A stretch of 55,902 nt of DNA from contig NZ_BJWY01000033.1 of the NCBI RefSeq assembly GCF_007990715.1, positions 1 through 55,902 of the forward strand, in the 5' to 3' direction. The notes beneath the pieces are model-generated. The model ran no database searches, had not been told where the DNA came from, and was given only the letters and a program-made list of their open reading frames with translations. This DNA comes from Nocardia seriolae NBRC 15557 (GTDB lineage Bacteria; Actinomycetota; Actinomycetes; Mycobacteriales; Mycobacteriaceae). Below, one piece after another: positions 54,722-55,902 of this stretch. The translations under genes and the position numbers were made by a program. Positions within the stretch are counted from its first letter, which is position 1. Every line of letters starts with the position of its first letter.

Positions 54722-55333
54722 ATGTCACAGCAGCAAGGTGGTGGCAAGGTCCGCGGCGTCATCGCCGTGGTCGGCGCCATCGTGGTGATCATCGCCATCC
54801 GGATCGGCGTCCGCCTCATCGACCACGCCTTCGGCCTCATCGGCCTGCTCGTCTTCATTCTCATCTGCGTGGGCGCCTGGTTCGCCCTCAAGAAGAAGCG
54901 GGAGAGCGCCCAGTCCACCGCCCCGGTCTACGCCCCGGCGCCCGCCCCGTACGATCAGGCGCCCAGCCCCTACGACCAGCAGAACACCCCGGTCCAGGGC
55001 TACCCGGCCCCGAGCGGATCCTTCCCGCCGCCGATCGGCGCGCCCCAGCACGGGTACCTGCCGCCGCCGAGCGCTCCGGCCGCGCAGAATTATCCCGCGC
55101 CGCAATCGAACTACCCGGCTCCACAGCCGAACTATGGCGCGCCGCAACAGAATTACCAGCACCCGCAGCCGGGTTACGCCGCGCCGAACCAGCCGGGTTA
55201 CCCCGCGCAGCCTTCGGATCCGTATGCGCCGCAGGGCTACCCGCCGCCCGGCGGCGGTTACCAGCAGCCGGGCTATCAGCAGGGTGGGTATCCGCAGCCC
55301 GCACCGCCGAACTACCCGCCCCAGCAGCGGTGA
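54722..55333 (+). CDS. Membrane protein with long Pro/Gln/Tyr-rich tail
   Basis: 203 residues. Two close membrane helices at about 12-30 and 37-55 are followed by a KKKRE stop-transfer patch. The remaining ~145 residues are low-complexity, built of units such as NYPAPQ, NYGAPQ, GYPPP and QQPGY. ATG 54722 lies after GGGGGA; a -10 TATGCT is near 54676. Such PQY tails occur in many actinobacterial envelope proteins; no function is inferred. FtsH in this window has a similar tail. Confidence 0.75.
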   Translation: MSQQQGGGKVRGVIAVVGAIVVIIAIRIGVRLIDHAFGLIGLLVFILICVGAWFALKKKRESAQSTAPVYAPAPAPYDQAPSPYDQQNTPVQGYPAPSGSFPPPIGAPQHGYLPPPSAPAAQNYPAPQSNYPAPQPNYGAPQQNYQHPQPGYAAPNQPGYPAQPSDPYAPQGYPPPGGGYQQPGYQQGGYPQPAPPNYPPQQR

Positions 55334-55354
55334 CCCACCGCACTCGAGCACGAG

Positions 55355-55389
55355 ACGGCCCGTACCGGATTCGATCCGGTACGGGCCGT
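55355..55389. terminator. Bidirectional terminator with 16-bp stem
   Basis: A perfect stem ACGGCCCGTACCGGAT (55355-55370) with its complement at 55374-55389 and a TCG loop. It separates convergent genes. Confidence 0.8.
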
Positions 55390-55422
55390 TCGCATTGCGG
55401 CGTAGGTGAATCCGCGGTGGAG

Positions 55423-55902
55423 TCAGCGAATCGGAGCGCGCTCCACGACCGGCGCGGTCAGTACGCCCGCCAGCATGTCGACGATCTCTCCCCACGCCGC
55501 CACGTCCCCGGCGGCGACCCGCCCGGCCTCCACGGCCCGTTCATGATCGGCCAGCAGCGCGAACAGCACCGTCGGCAGCGCCCGTAACCGGCGCAGCCGC
55601 AATCGTTTCGGCAGGTCGGTGAGCTCGGCCTGCAACTGCCGCATGATCACCCGCACCGAGGTGCGCCGCGCCGATTCCAGATTGGCGGCATCGGTGACCG
55701 CCGGGTGGGTGTGGATCTGTTCGAGAAACCGCCCGTAGTGGTTGATCCCGTGCCGGTCGCCCAGTTCGAGCATGGGAATGACCAGCGCCTCGAGCAGTTC
55801 GTGCACACCCGCCGCGCCCGCGCCCGACTGTTCGGCAAGCAGCTCCAGCCGCCGCACCTCCAGCGTGGCCAGCCGGTGTTCGACCACGGCCAGAATTAGT
55901 AC
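55423..55902 (-). CDS. TetR-like regulator, C-terminal part (cut by window end)
   Basis: About 159 codons to the window edge. AVVEHRLATLEVRRLELLAEQ, LLEALVIPMLELGDRHGINHYGRFLEQ (in parts) and RRLRALPTVLFALLADHERAVE resemble the ligand-binding domain of TetR/AcrR regulators, whose DNA-binding N-terminus would lie beyond 55902. The frame stays open to the edge, so the protein is partial only because the window ends. Identification rests on the general pattern. Confidence 0.6.
   Translation of the reverse strand, partial: VLILAVVEHRLATLEVRRLELLAEQSGAGAAGVHELLEALVIPMLELGDRHGINHYGRFLEQIHTHPAVTDAANLESARRTSVRVIMRQLQAELTDLPKRLRLRRLRALPTVLFALLADHERAVEAGRVAAGDVAAWGEIVDMLAGVLTAPVVERAPIR

Overview
The window comes from a high-GC actinomycete of the order Mycobacteriales, most likely a Nocardia. 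Its core follows the gene order of Mycobacterium tuberculosis from Rv3596c (clpC1) to Rv3628 (ppa): clpC1, lsr2, lysS, coaX, panD, panC, DUF2520, DUF6779, DUF3180, folK, folB, folP, folE, ftsH, then hpt, tilS, zinc metalloprotease, dacB and divergent ppa. F420-type oxidoreductase, Lsr2 and PucR genes, and many GTG/TTG starts, fit this assignment. Functions are assigned by reading motifs and recalling families; no database search was run.

Layout. 1-172 is the right end of a TnpB-type insertion sequence with a guide-RNA (omega RNA) signature, ending one or two bases after the stop codon of an azoreductase gene. 174-7680 is accessory: azoreductase with divergent TetR, an ABC exporter pair beside a histidine kinase and response regulator, a lipoprotein, an F420-type oxidoreductase and a PhyH-like dioxygenase. 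7811-26853 is the conserved block for protein quality control (ClpC1, FtsH), chromatin (Lsr2), lysyl-tRNA, pantothenate/CoA and folate. It is interrupted by a lipase, a DUF1772 protein, an FHA-HTH protein and a cysteine dioxygenase-rhodanese pair. 27132-41219 is an accessory segment between ftsH and hpt: DUF1266, DUF2277, PucR with aldehyde dehydrogenase and SDR, a deletion scar joining two kinase-gene remnants, a membrane Ser/Thr kinase overlapping a degenerate kinase paralogue, an amidase and a LysR regulator. 41601-46468 returns to the core. 46515-55902 is accessory: MFS efflux, a frameshifted enoyl-CoA hydratase, YbaK, flavin reductase, LysE, heme oxygenase, a SAM-IV riboswitch with a class V aminotransferase, and a TetR gene cut by the window edge.

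Most notable RNA and regulatory signals: (1) a leaderless mini-ORF with tandem Cys codons upstream of cysteine dioxygenase, followed by three 8-base segments that can form mutually exclusive stems, which looks like a cysteine-responsive attenuator; (2) a SAM-IV riboswitch before a cysteine-desulfurase-like gene; (3) the omega RNA of the IS end; (4) a ~120-bp palindromic repeat in two inverted copies with compensatory changes. The most unusual protein-level finding is the kinase/pseudokinase pair with four to five predicted C-terminal membrane segments and an N-terminal region resembling that of planctomycete-type kinases.
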